Part shown: in pieces, positions 17,505-25,633 of the stretch | How positions within the stretch are numbered: position 1 is the stretch's first letter | Layout of the letters: every line of letters starts with the position of its first letter | DNA from: Ohtaekwangia sp036786105 | GTDB lineage: Bacteria; Bacteroidota; Bacteroidia; Cytophagales; Cyclobacteriaceae | NCBI RefSeq assembly: GCF_036786105.1 | Contig: NZ_DAIQRQ010000010.1 | Coordinates: 1-64,000, forward strand | DNA length: 64,000 bases | Reading direction: 5' to 3' | Notes under the pieces: generated by a model | What the model was told of the DNA's origin: nothing | The model's database searches: none | The model's input: the letters and a program-made list of their open reading frames with translations, nothing else | Made by a program: the position numbers and the translations under genes

Positions 17505-18809
17505 TTATTGAACCCCGTCTTTCGGACGGGCGATGATTAGTCTGTTGCTTTTATCGTACGAGAAGTAACTCATGAGCCAGCTTGCCAGTACAAAAAATTT
17601 GTTTTTAAAACCGATGATTGATACCAGGTGTATAAACATCCACACCAGCCACGCAAAAAATCCCTGGAACTTGAAAGCTCCTAAATCTGCTACCGCGCGG
17701 TTCCTGCCTATAGTTGCCATGGAACCTAAATCTTTATACCGGAAGGGTATAAGTTCTTTTTTGGTGATGATTCGTTTCAGGTTTTTGGCCACCAGTCGTC
17801 CCTGCTGTATAGCGGGCTGTGCCATCTGCGGATGACCATTCGGATAATCTGCATCGCCTTCCATCAGCGCTACATCGCCAATGGCAAATATATTCTCATA
17901 GCCTTTTACACGGTTATAGACATCGGTCTTAAACCGTGCGCCTCTTCCCAATGACTCCGCTGCTATACCTTGTATGAGTTGTCCTTTCACCCCCGCTGCC
18001 CAGATCATGGTGCGGGTAATTAATTTCTCACCGGTATTGAATATTACTTCATGTCCATCATACGATTTTACCACGCAGTTAAGGTGAACTTTTACTCCCA
18101 TTTCCTGCAGGTATTCGAGTGCTTTTTTAGAAGCTTTCTCCGACATACCATTCAGTACGCGGGCGTTTGCTTCTACCAGGTGTATATCCATGTGGCTGAG
18201 CTCCAACTCAGGATAGTCTTTTGGAAATACATGGTTCTTTAACTCGCTCAATGCACCTGCTAACTCTACACCGGTAGGGCCACCGCCTACAATGACAAAA
18301 TCCATGAGACTGTTCATCAGCTCCGGATCATCGGTGAGTAAAGCAGTTTCAAAATTGCGTATAATGAGATTACGAAGTTTGATCGAGTCGATGATGGTCT
18401 TCATCGGTAGGGAATTTTCTTCCACGTCTTTCATACCGTGAAAGTTGGTAGTAGCGCCACTGGCTATCACCAGGTAATCGTACTTGATACTACCGATCGA
18501 TGTTTCAATGCAATTCTCTTCCGGAGTTATACGGTTAACTTCTCCGAGGCGGAAGTAAAAATCCTTCTGCGGACCGAAGCGTTTTCGGAAAGGGAATACT
18601 ATAGAGCTGGACTCCAGCCCGGAGGTTGCAACCTGGTATAGCAACGGCTGGAAACAATGGTGATTATACTTATCAAATAAAACAGTCTGGGCTTTAAAAC
18701 CTTTGAGGCCTTTTACTACTTCCAAACCTCCGAAACCTCCTCCTATGACGATGATGCGGGGTTTGCCCAGATCAGCGATACGCGTGTGCGTGGTAATTAA
18801 CTTGGGCAT
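17505..18809 (-). CDS. ndh: Type II NADH:quinone oxidoreductase
   Basis: A 434-residue FAD enzyme that passes electrons from NADH to menaquinone without pumping protons. The FAD-binding GGGFGGLE is at 23-30, the NADH-binding GGGPTGVELAG near 173-183, and the second FAD motif in IFAIGDVALM. A hydrophobic C-terminal segment (about 375-400, FAWLVWMFIHLVSIIG) is the membrane-anchoring helix usual in NDH-2. It leads the ndh-kup operon and has a good promoter of its own upstream. It probably supplies the quinol used by the ACIII cluster at 35.7 kb. Confidence 0.92.
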   Translation of the reverse strand: MPKLITTHTRIADLGKPRIIVIGGGFGGLEVVKGLKGFKAQTVLFDKYNHHCFQPLLYQVATSGLESSSIVFPFRKRFGPQKDFYFRLGEVNRITPEENCIETSIGSIKYDYLVIASGATTNFHGMKDVEENSLPMKTIIDSIKLRNLIIRNFETALLTDDPELMNSLMDFVIVGGGPTGVELAGALSELKNHVFPKDYPELELSHMDIHLVEANARVLNGMSEKASKKALEYLQEMGVKVHLNCVVKSYDGHEVIFNTGEKLITRTMIWAAGVKGQLIQGIAAESLGRGARFKTDVYNRVKGYENIFAIGDVALMEGDADYPNGHPQMAQPAIQQGRLVAKNLKRIITKKELIPFRYKDLGSMATIGRNRAVADLGAFKFQGFFAWLVWMFIHLVSIIGFKNKFFVLASWLMSYFSYDKSNRLIIARPKDGVQ

Positions 18810-18841
18810 GAATGTAATGGCAAAAGTGAATAAAACGGTCG

Positions 18842-18871
18842 CAAAGTTAACCCCCTTCCTGCAATCGCAAA
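18842..18871 (-). promoter_or_regulatory. Promoter of the ndh-kup operon
   Basis: On the minus strand TTTG (18868-18871) is followed after 18 bases by TAACTTTG (18842-18849), an exact match to the Bacteroidota TTTG/TAnnTTTG form. The ndh ATG is 32 bases past the -7 box. Confidence 0.7.
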
Positions 18872-18980
18872 AAATAAAAACAAATAATGTTCAACGTGTT
18901 AACCATCGTAATTTTCGTCTGTTTGGCGCGGTTCTAAAATAATTTATGATGGGCCAATGACAGGACTGCAAAATCGAGTG

Positions 18981-18988
18981 TATTTTTG
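18981..18988 (+). promoter_or_regulatory. -7 box upstream of the coiled-coil lipoprotein
   Basis: TATTTTTG matches TAnnTTTG exactly and lies 25 bases before the ATG, the spacing seen for other genes here. No matching TTTG is present at the -33 position, so confidence is moderate. Confidence 0.45.
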
Positions 18989-19013
18989 CCCATAACCTTT
19001 CAAAAAATCATTT

Positions 19014-19760
19014 ATGATTAGAAAACTTGCTTACGCCCTGCCTATCGCCGCTATGATAGCCGGCTGTGACACAAAAGAAAAAGATGCGTTACGGTCGCAG
19101 GTAGATTCGCTCAAAGTAGAACTTGAGACCAGCCAGAAAATGGCACAAACGTTAACCGAAGTTGGAACCTTAATGGACTCTATTGATGCTAGCCGTCAGC
19201 TGCTGCGCGTTAACATGGTGGAAGGTACTACCTACGAAGACTATACTTCACGCATGAAAGATATCAATGGATACGTGAAGGATACACAGCATAAGATCGA
19301 TGAGCTTGAAAAATCCCTGTCAACTTCCAAGTCTAACAACAACGCTAACCTGAAGTTGATCAAGAGCCTGAAAGCCCAACTGGAAACCAAAACCCAGGAG
19401 ATCGCTGCGCTGCAGGAGCAGGTTGAAAAGTATAGAAGCGAAAATCAAAACCTGATCACAACGGTAAGCATGCAGGAAGCAGAGCTTGCTGACAAGGCAA
19501 CACAGATCGAAACCAAATCACAGGAGTTGGCATTGATCGAAGCCCGTGTACAGGAGTTAATGATCCAAAGCAAAATGTCTGAAGCCGATGCACTCTATGC
19601 AAGAGGTCAGGCAGTAGAAGAGGCTGCAAACCGTACTAAACTTGCGCCACGCAAGAAGAAGGATACATACCGCGAAGCGATCGAGCTCTATAAGAAAGCT
19701 CTGTCATTGGGTAAGAATGAAGCCCAGGACAAGATCACCGAGCTGGAGAAAAAACTCTAA
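19014..19760 (+). CDS. Coiled-coil lipoprotein
   Basis: A 248-residue protein with a lipoprotein signal: a short basic start, hydrophobic core, and IAGC lipobox with Cys at residue 18, followed by D, which in E. coli would favour the inner membrane (not established for Bacteroidota). Residues 23-55 and 95-190 are long coiled coils (LRSQVDSLKVELE; LKAQLETKTQEIAALQEQVEKY). The C-terminal 50 residues have a TPR-like helix pair (YREAIELYKKALSLG). Its function is unknown; a periplasmic scaffold or spacer is likely. It is a single-gene unit divergent from ndh. Confidence 0.8.
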   Translation: MIRKLAYALPIAAMIAGCDTKEKDALRSQVDSLKVELETSQKMAQTLTEVGTLMDSIDASRQLLRVNMVEGTTYEDYTSRMKDINGYVKDTQHKIDELEKSLSTSKSNNNANLKLIKSLKAQLETKTQEIAALQEQVEKYRSENQNLITTVSMQEAELADKATQIETKSQELALIEARVQELMIQSKMSEADALYARGQAVEEAANRTKLAPRKKKDTYREAIELYKKALSLGKNEAQDKITELEKKL

Positions 19761-19761
19761 C

Positions 19762-19864
19762 GTGTTTACGTGTGTAGGTTGGTACGTGTTTACGTTCAAC
19801 TTACACACTTACCAACCTAATCACGCCTGAACGTACACACGTATCAACGTGCCAACGTAAACAC
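19762..19864. repeat. CGTGTTTACG-word inverted repeat between convergent genes
   Basis: Arms of 37 bases at 19762-19798 and 19828-19864 pair over most of their length: the outer 10 and the inner 7 bases are perfect and the middle is imperfect. The word is CGTGTTTACG/ACGTGTGTAGG, unlike the other hairpins. The left arm begins one base after the lipoprotein stop, and the right arm ends one base before the corA stop. Confidence 0.82.
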
Positions 19865-19865
19865 A

Positions 19866-20885
19866 TTAAAACCACTTCTTATACCGGAAAAAGCTTATCA
19901 TTCCGGCCACTACCAGAAACATAATGCCCCACACGCCAAAGTAGCCATACTTCCAATCCAGCTCGGGCATAAATTTGAAATTCATTCCATATACTCCCAC
20001 GATAAATGTTAGCGGAATAAAGATCGTGGAGATCACGGTGAGTACTTTCATAACCTCGTTCATCTTTGTGTTCATGGCGTTGATGTGTATATCCATGAGG
20101 CTTGACACAAGATCTTTATAGGTATCCAGGGAGTCGGTGAGGTGTATCACATGTTCGTATACATCCGAATAAAAGCGCAGGTTCTCTTCGTGCACGAACT
20201 CGGACTCTCCCTTTACAATCTTGCTCAGGGCATCGCGCAACGGAAACAGGGCCTTGCGCAGGTATATCAATTCCTTCTTCAGGCGTTGTATGCGATTGAA
20301 GGTGCGCATGGAGGGATTCTGGTATACGGTATCTTCTATCTCTTCGATCAGATCACCAATGCGGTCGAGCACGTTATAGTAATTTTCAACAATGATGTCG
20401 ATGAGGCGGTATAGCAGGTAATCGGCCTGCTTTTTACGCACACGGCCCTGGTCGAGGCGAATGCGTTCGCGAAAACCATCAAACAGATCGCCTTCTTTTT
20501 CCTGGAACGAGATGAGGTAGTTTTTGCCGAGCACAAAACTGATCTGCTCATAATCTATACCTGTACCGTCAATGCGGTATAGCATTTTCAGGGTAAAGAA
20601 AAGATAGTCATCAAATTCCTCAGCCTTGGGTCGCTGGTCGCTCAATACATCTTCAATCAACAACGAGTGAAGGCAGAAAAATGTCTGCACCTTTTCGATG
20701 ATATCCTGGTTGTTGAGCCCATCGATGTTGATCCAGTTAATGCGATCGCCCTGGATCTTTGAGAGTATATCTTCTACCGAGGTGCCGGTATATTTGTCAT
20801 GATGCTCCCGGTTATAAGAGATGAGCTCCAATATCTCGCAGGCAGCAGGTGAGGTTTGCTCCAAAGTCTTTTGAGGAGGCGTCAT
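19866..20885 (-). CDS. corA: CorA-family magnesium/cobalt transporter
   Basis: A 339-residue divalent-cation channel. Most of the protein is the cytoplasmic alpha/beta and long stalk-helix domain; two C-terminal membrane helices carry the signature YGMNF at 299-303 between them. The loop after GMN here begins KFMPELDWKYG, the usual acidic form. It starts one base after the stop of the mscS gene on the same strand, so the two are one operon. Mg2+ is the likely main substrate. Confidence 0.94.
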   Translation of the reverse strand: MTPPQKTLEQTSPAACEILELISYNREHHDKYTGTSVEDILSKIQGDRINWINIDGLNNQDIIEKVQTFFCLHSLLIEDVLSDQRPKAEEFDDYLFFTLKMLYRIDGTGIDYEQISFVLGKNYLISFQEKEGDLFDGFRERIRLDQGRVRKKQADYLLYRLIDIIVENYYNVLDRIGDLIEEIEDTVYQNPSMRTFNRIQRLKKELIYLRKALFPLRDALSKIVKGESEFVHEENLRFYSDVYEHVIHLTDSLDTYKDLVSSLMDIHINAMNTKMNEVMKVLTVISTIFIPLTFIVGVYGMNFKFMPELDWKYGYFGVWGIMFLVVAGMISFFRYKKWF

Positions 20886-20886
20886 G

Positions 20887-21744
20887 TCAGTTTTTTAGAG
20901 GTGCATTGTCTTTTATAGAGATCATCCGTTGCGGGTAGGCAAGTGATATACCAGCCTTATCAAAACGGTACTTCATACTTTTTAATACATCGCATTTCAG
21001 TATAAATCCCGTAGAAGGATTTTTAGCCCATGCATAGGCACGCAGTTGCATGGCCGTTTCGGTGATGTTGATCAACCGGACCTCTACCTGCGGATCTCCG
21101 CTTTCAATGTCTTCGGTTGTGCGATTGTCTACACAGAGCGGGTGATTCATAGCCTCTTCCTGTAAAATTCGCAGTGCCTGGTCTATATCGGAGTCAAAAG
21201 AGATCCCGATCTCGATAAAGATGCAAAGATTTTCTTCCGCTAAGGTTGAATTGATGATGGTTTCGCTGTTGACTACCGAATTGGGTATAACAATCCGGCG
21301 GTTCTCAAAGTCTTTGATCACCGTGTGGCGCAGCGTTATATCTTCCACATCGCCGGTATATAGTTGGCCCACACGCACACGATCGCCTACACTGAAAGGT
21401 CGGAAAATAACAATAAAGATACCACTGACTATATTTGAGAATGCCGACTGCGAAGCAAAACCGACAATGGCAGCCAGCACACCGGCACCGGCAAACAACG
21501 CTGTGCCATAACTCTTCAGCTTGGGAATGGAGTTGAAAATAACGATGAGCGCAATCATGTATACAATGAACTCGACCGCATTCTTGAGAAAATTATACTT
21601 GGTAGGATCAACTTTCAGTTTTGTGGACGCACCCTTTACCAGGCGACCTATAATAAACCGCAGCAACCGGGCAACGATAATGGCTATTACAAAGACAATG
21701 ATGGCAAAAAAGATATCGCTCCAGTAATTTCCGATCGGCTTCAT
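20887..21744 (-). CDS. MscS-family mechanosensitive ion channel
   Basis: About 285 residues. Three N-terminal membrane segments are followed by the pore helix (AGAGVLAAIVGFASQSAFSN) and the beta domain start GIFIVIFRPFSVGDRVRV, then the cytoplasmic cage. These open under membrane tension to release solutes during osmotic downshock. The frame is open back to 21780, but I choose the ATG at 21744 (MKPIGNYWSD) because it directly precedes the membrane segment. It is the first gene of an mscS-corA operon. Confidence 0.92.
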   Translation of the reverse strand: MKPIGNYWSDIFFAIIVFVIAIIVARLLRFIIGRLVKGASTKLKVDPTKYNFLKNAVEFIVYMIALIVIFNSIPKLKSYGTALFAGAGVLAAIVGFASQSAFSNIVSGIFIVIFRPFSVGDRVRVGQLYTGDVEDITLRHTVIKDFENRRIVIPNSVVNSETIINSTLAEENLCIFIEIGISFDSDIDQALRILQEEAMNHPLCVDNRTTEDIESGDPQVEVRLINITETAMQLRAYAWAKNPSTGFILKCDVLKSMKYRFDKAGISLAYPQRMISIKDNAPLKN

Positions 21745-21954
21745 GGGGCCTAAATACGGTAGTTCACAGGCAATTGTCAATAGATACGTGATATACTATA
21801 GCGTGTTCCGGCAACAATCCCCACGGGTAAAGGAATGTGCGTGATGAGCCGGATGCAAAGCATAATGGAAGATGCGTGATCCCGCCAGTTGGAAAGGTTA
21901 TTGAATTATTAAAGTACGTACAACGTATCGACTGAATTGCGTATACTTGCGGGC

Positions 21955-22929
21955 ATGTCTTTAAAATTGGACAACATAAAAGCCCCAATTGCCCGCGAGA
22001 TGGAGGAGTTTGAACAGAAGTTTCGGGCTTCCATGAAAACGCGCATAATGCTCCTGGACAAAATCATGAGCTACATTGTGAAGCGTAAAGGCAAGCAGAT
22101 GAGGCCGATGTTCGTATTTCTGAGTGCCGGTACCTGTGGCCAGATAAACGACTCTACTTACCGGGGAGCTTCATTGATCGAACTGCTGCACACCGCTACC
22201 CTCGTGCACGATGATGTGGTGGATGAAGCCAACTACCGCCGGGGTTTCTTTTCGGTAAACGCACTCTGGAAAAATAAAGTAGCCGTGCTGGTGGGCGACT
22301 TCCTCTTTGCCCGTGGCACATTCATGTCGATTGAGAATAAGGATTTTCATTTGTTAAGTATAGTAGCGGATGCCGTACGCGATATGAGCGAAGGCGAGTT
22401 GCTGCAGATCGAGAAGGCCCGCAGGCTGAATATTACCGAAGATGTATACTATGAGATTATCCGCCAGAAAACGGCTTCACTGATCGCATCGTGTTGCGCA
22501 GTAGGAGCAAGCTCCACGAGTGCAAGCGAAGAGGTGATACAGCAGATGAAATTGTTCGGAGAGAAGATCGGTATGGCTTTCCAGATAAAAGATGACCTCT
22601 TCGACTACGGTGAAGATGAGATCGGCAAACCGGTGGGTATAGATATCAAAGAAAAAAAGATGACGCTGCCGCTGATCTATGCACTTTCAAAAGCCGGTTT
22701 CCTCGAGCGGCGCAAGATCGTGAGCATCGTAAGGAACGAAAGCGACAAACCTAAAAAGGTACGCGAGGTAATTGACTTCGTAAAGAAATCGGGAGGCATA
22801 GAATACGCTGAAAAGGCGATGAACAAATTCCACCAGGACGCACTCGAGATACTCAAGAATTTCCCCGAATCAGACTATAAGCGGTCGCTGATCCAACTCG
22901 TGCAGTTCACGATAGACAGACACAATTGA
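21955..22929 (+). CDS. Polyprenyl diphosphate synthase
   Basis: A 324-residue trans-prenyltransferase that builds the isoprenoid chain of menaquinone (octaprenyl/heptaprenyl type, IspB-like). The first aspartate-rich motif DDVVD is at 86-90 and the second, DDLFD, at 213-217; the product-length residues cannot be read with certainty. The frame begins at 21937, but the ATG at 21955 gives the normal N terminus; the -7-like box TATACTTG (21942-21949) would then overlap the rejected extension. It is convergent with a small unknown gene. Confidence 0.93.
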   Translation: MSLKLDNIKAPIAREMEEFEQKFRASMKTRIMLLDKIMSYIVKRKGKQMRPMFVFLSAGTCGQINDSTYRGASLIELLHTATLVHDDVVDEANYRRGFFSVNALWKNKVAVLVGDFLFARGTFMSIENKDFHLLSIVADAVRDMSEGELLQIEKARRLNITEDVYYEIIRQKTASLIASCCAVGASSTSASEEVIQQMKLFGEKIGMAFQIKDDLFDYGEDEIGKPVGIDIKEKKMTLPLIYALSKAGFLERRKIVSIVRNESDKPKKVREVIDFVKKSGGIEYAEKAMNKFHQDALEILKNFPESDYKRSLIQLVQFTIDRHN

Positions 22930-23013
22930 AAGAGCTGCAGCAGGCTGCTGGCTTCTGGTAAGTATACTTCTACATTCGTTGATCGATGTTCCTTGTTCGT
23001 TATTCCTTAGGGG

Positions 23014-23076
23014 ATCGTTATCAGTTACAGGTTAATCGTTACTAGAATTTCCTGATAACGTATAACTGATAACGAT
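23014..23076. repeat. TAACGG-word inverted repeat between convergent genes
   Basis: A perfect 14-bp stem, ATCGTTATCAGTTA at 23014-23027 with its complement at 23063-23076, extended by further GTTAATCGTTA and ATAACG copies. It lies in the 262-base gap between the polyprenyl synthase and the next convergent gene; a second, imperfect GGCC hairpin with a T-rich flank follows at about 23127-23157. Confidence 0.8.
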
Positions 23077-23191
23077 TAACATGTCCTGGCAACTAACTGC
23101 TCAAAGCTCGCAGCTATTTAACGAAAAAGGCCCCACGCCATTAACATGAGGCCCTTGTTCCTAACCTAAACTATGTGAAACTACTAAAGTC

Positions 23192-23659
23192 TTATTGGAG
23201 TACTATCCGTGAGCGACCGGCTTCGAGTACAGCATACGCTTTTACATTTTCGTATGTCTGCGCATCGAGCGAGCTGGATGCTGCACCCGATTGCTCGGGG
23301 GTATAGTTGCCGTTATTATCCCACCACTTCTTGGCGTTTTCACGCGCTACCTTTCTATCTACTCCTTCAAACAGATTGATGCACGAGTCAGAGATCATCC
23401 ACGGCTTATCAACGCTGCTATATTTGTCGAAGATCATGCTTCGCATTTGTGTGCCACTGGCAACATTTTTAAAGTGAGAAACTGTATACGACATGGTCTC
23501 TGGTTCTGTCATAATCATATCCCAGTATTTTCGAGAAGCAACAATCTGTGATGTTGTTAGCAGGTAGCCAAATCCGGATTCAATCGGTTCCCGTGTAATG
23601 GGACAGCGCGCTTTCAATTCAGGTTTTTTCTTACCGAGAAGTTTATCTAAAAAGGCCAT
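23192..23659 (-). CDS. Hypothetical protein, 155 aa
   Basis: A soluble protein of about 155 residues that I do not recognise. Visible features are a lysine-rich start (MAFLDKLLGKKKPEL), a CPITREPI segment, and a WDNNGNY stretch; it ends AGRSRIVLQ. The frame continues to 23692, but the ATG at 23659 gives a more natural start. No enzyme motif is seen. It is downstream of the thioredoxin-like gene but separated from it by a terminator, so it is likely its own transcript. Confidence 0.6.
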   Translation of the reverse strand: MAFLDKLLGKKKPELKARCPITREPIESGFGYLLTTSQIVASRKYWDMIMTEPETMSYTVSHFKNVASGTQMRSMIFDKYSSVDKPWMISDSCINLFEGVDRKVARENAKKWWDNNGNYTPEQSGAASSSLDAQTYENVKAYAVLEAGRSRIVLQ

Positions 23660-23773
23660 ACTAGAATATTTAAAGGTTGGTATTAGGAACAACTACAAAT
23701 GATCTATACTAGAGATACTTCACGAGTATCGAATAGTTGCATATAAGACTGAAAAAATCGTGAAAAAGTTACA

Positions 23774-23804
23774 AAAGGCCGAAATTGCCCTGAATTCGGC
23801 CTTT
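23774..23804 (-). terminator. Terminator of the thioredoxin-like gene
   Basis: A perfect 10-bp stem, AAAGGCCGAA (23774-23783) with TTCGGCCTTT (23795-23804), loop of 11 bases. Read on the minus strand it lies 57 bases past the stop of the upstream gene and is followed by TTTTGTAACTTTTT, a usable T tract. Confidence 0.8.
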
Positions 23805-23860
23805 CATGTCTCTCAACTTCGAAACAGTGTACGAATATGAACCTTAAACTGTCCGGTAAT

Positions 23861-25315
23861 TTATAGCTTGGGGCCGGTGTTGCCTTTCAACTTTTCAGCG
23901 GCTTTTGCCTTCTGAAATTTCTCGTAGTTGGTAAAGAACTCGTTCAGCTTTTCAGCAGGAATCTTCTTGGCAATGATCTTTTTCTTTTCGTCCAGCACAA
24001 ACAGGCTGGGTGTTGTAACAGCATCGTAGAGATCGGCATACGTTCCAACATACGTGCGGGGTCCATTTACCGTGATCCACTTCATGCCCATTGTTTTGAT
24101 ATAGTCGCGCATCTTGGCCATGGAAGTATCAGTGCTCACAGCATATACCTCCACATCGAATTTAGCTTTGTCTTTCGTGTAAAAATCTACCAGCTTTGGC
24201 GTTTCGGTTTTGCAATGCCCGCAGTCCGGATCGAAGATGTATACAATGGTATATTTGTTCTTCAGGTCATACATCGAGCGCGGCTTGAAGTTCGCATCCT
24301 GCATGATCAGGTTCGGAGCTGTTTTACCAATCAGACTCTTACGCAGGCGATCGGCATAGTCTTTCAGGTTCTTCTTCAGCTTATCGGTTGCCCAGAAATC
24401 CATTTCACCCGAAGCAAAGTATTTATCGTACAGGCGCACATATACTTCGTCAAGTCCCATGATCTCCGGCTGCTGGTATTTCAGCAGACAGGTCCACACA
24501 GCATATTTATAGGTCTCCTGATTTTTCTTTGCTTTAGCCACCACCTTGTCGATTGCCCTGGCAATAGTATCTGCCTGTGGTGCATATAATTTGTCCAGGT
24601 ATTCGTTGATCTTCTCGCTATATACCGGGCGAGGCATGCGGATGAGCGCATCGTTGCTCAAGTCAAAATTATCGAAGTAGTGTTCGCGATACCAGCGCAA
24701 TTGAAACGTAGAGTCTATCGTGCCGTTGGCTTTCTTGGGAGCATCAGGAACCTTTACAGCCTGTGAAGATTTGAAGATCGTGGCAGTCATAGTGCCGGGA
24801 TACTTGGCGATCACCTCGTTCTGATAAGCAAGAACCTTTTCATTTACTTTCGCGAATGCAGCGCGTGCATCTTTCTTTTTATCTTCTGTTATCGTGCTAT
24901 CTTGTATGATCTTGAGATAAGGCTCCGCTTCCTTGTGACGTTCCATGTTGAAGAGCATGTTCTCGAAGAAAATCTTGTTGTCGGGATCACCGGTAACTTT
25001 CATGTTCTTGATGTAATCACTCGCATTCGTGCTCATGGTAAAATGCTGATTCTTGCCGATAACGATTTCAAAGATCTTTGACTTGTCAAGCACCAGGAAA
25101 TATACTCCGTGGGCCAGCTCATTCTTGCCATCAAACATAAATTCACCTTTGGCATTGGTGCGTGCGGTGTCTTTCAGGTACGTGCTTTCACCGTAGTAGT
25201 GACCCAGGTATACCGTAGTGTCTTTCCATCCATCCACTTTAAATTTGAGATTGTATCCCGGCTGAGCAAAACAAAAGGTGCTGAGTAAACAAAAGGCAAA
25301 AAATAAGTAGCGCAT
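23861..25315 (-). CDS. Thioredoxin-like TlpA/DUF5106-type exported protein
   Basis: About 484 residues with a cleavable signal peptide (ends CFAQ, about residue 17). Residues 25-110 look like the DUF4369 beta domain, 120-320 a helical DUF5106-like region, and 330-460 a thioredoxin fold with active site CGHC at 365-368 and the cis-proline in TTPSL. It is probably a periplasmic thiol-disulfide protein; such Bacteroidota proteins often serve cytochrome or envelope protein folding, though the partner is unknown. The first in-frame codon at 25321 is TTG; the ATG at 25315 starts a clean signal peptide. Confidence 0.88.
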   Translation of the reverse strand: MRYLFFAFCLLSTFCFAQPGYNLKFKVDGWKDTTVYLGHYYGESTYLKDTARTNAKGEFMFDGKNELAHGVYFLVLDKSKIFEIVIGKNQHFTMSTNASDYIKNMKVTGDPDNKIFFENMLFNMERHKEAEPYLKIIQDSTITEDKKKDARAAFAKVNEKVLAYQNEVIAKYPGTMTATIFKSSQAVKVPDAPKKANGTIDSTFQLRWYREHYFDNFDLSNDALIRMPRPVYSEKINEYLDKLYAPQADTIARAIDKVVAKAKKNQETYKYAVWTCLLKYQQPEIMGLDEVYVRLYDKYFASGEMDFWATDKLKKNLKDYADRLRKSLIGKTAPNLIMQDANFKPRSMYDLKNKYTIVYIFDPDCGHCKTETPKLVDFYTKDKAKFDVEVYAVSTDTSMAKMRDYIKTMGMKWITVNGPRTYVGTYADLYDAVTTPSLFVLDEKKKIIAKKIPAEKLNEFFTNYEKFQKAKAAEKLKGNTGPKL

Positions 25316-25370
25316 AATCAATTTTATTTCGGTGCGAATTTCAGTATTTCAACGTTCAAGATCAATGCCA

Positions 25371-25402
25371 TTTATCGGGGGCAGGGGTGAATTGTAACTT
25401 TG
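25371..25402 (+). promoter_or_regulatory. Candidate gldA operon promoter
   Basis: TAACTTTG at 25395-25402 is an exact -7 match; TTTA at 25371-25374, 20 bases upstream, is one base off the -33 TTTG. Used, it would give a leader of about 225 bases containing the hairpin at 25408-25491. Confidence 0.4.
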
Positions 25403-25407
25403 GCACC

Positions 25408-25491
25408 GTTATCCGTTATCCGTTACATGTTAATCGTTATTTGTTATCCGGCTTGCGGCTTACAATTAACTTGTAACGGTTAACGGATAAC
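25408..25491. repeat. TAACGG-word inverted repeat in the gldA leader
   Basis: Arms of 26 bases at 25408-25433 and 25466-25491 pair with two mismatches; each is made of GTTATCCGTTA/CGTTAC words. It sits between divergent genes, which separates it from the copies at convergent gene ends. Confidence 0.8.
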
Positions 25492-25633
25492 CTGTAACGG
25501 ACAACAAAAGTATAGCCCAACTTCCATCCGCGGTGTTAATGATTTGTTAAACGGGCATTCGGTGGCATTCCAACTGGGGTATCTTCCGCATTCCGTTAAA
25601 AACCATTAAACTTGAAGCTTGAAAGAATAAATA

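Larger units (their letters stand above)
25322..25633. other. Divergent intergenic region upstream of gldA
   Basis: 312 bases between the divergent thioredoxin-like gene and gldA. It contains a candidate plus-strand promoter (25371-25402) and a 26-bp inverted repeat of TAACGG words (25408-25491). Because both genes point away from it, the repeat cannot be a terminator for either. Confidence 0.6.

Noticed and set aside
11390..25491. REP elements with a RAYT transposase as the source of the repeats
   Set aside because: No Y1-type transposase gene is in the window, and the hairpins do not share one conserved sequence. A RAYT elsewhere in the genome cannot be excluded.
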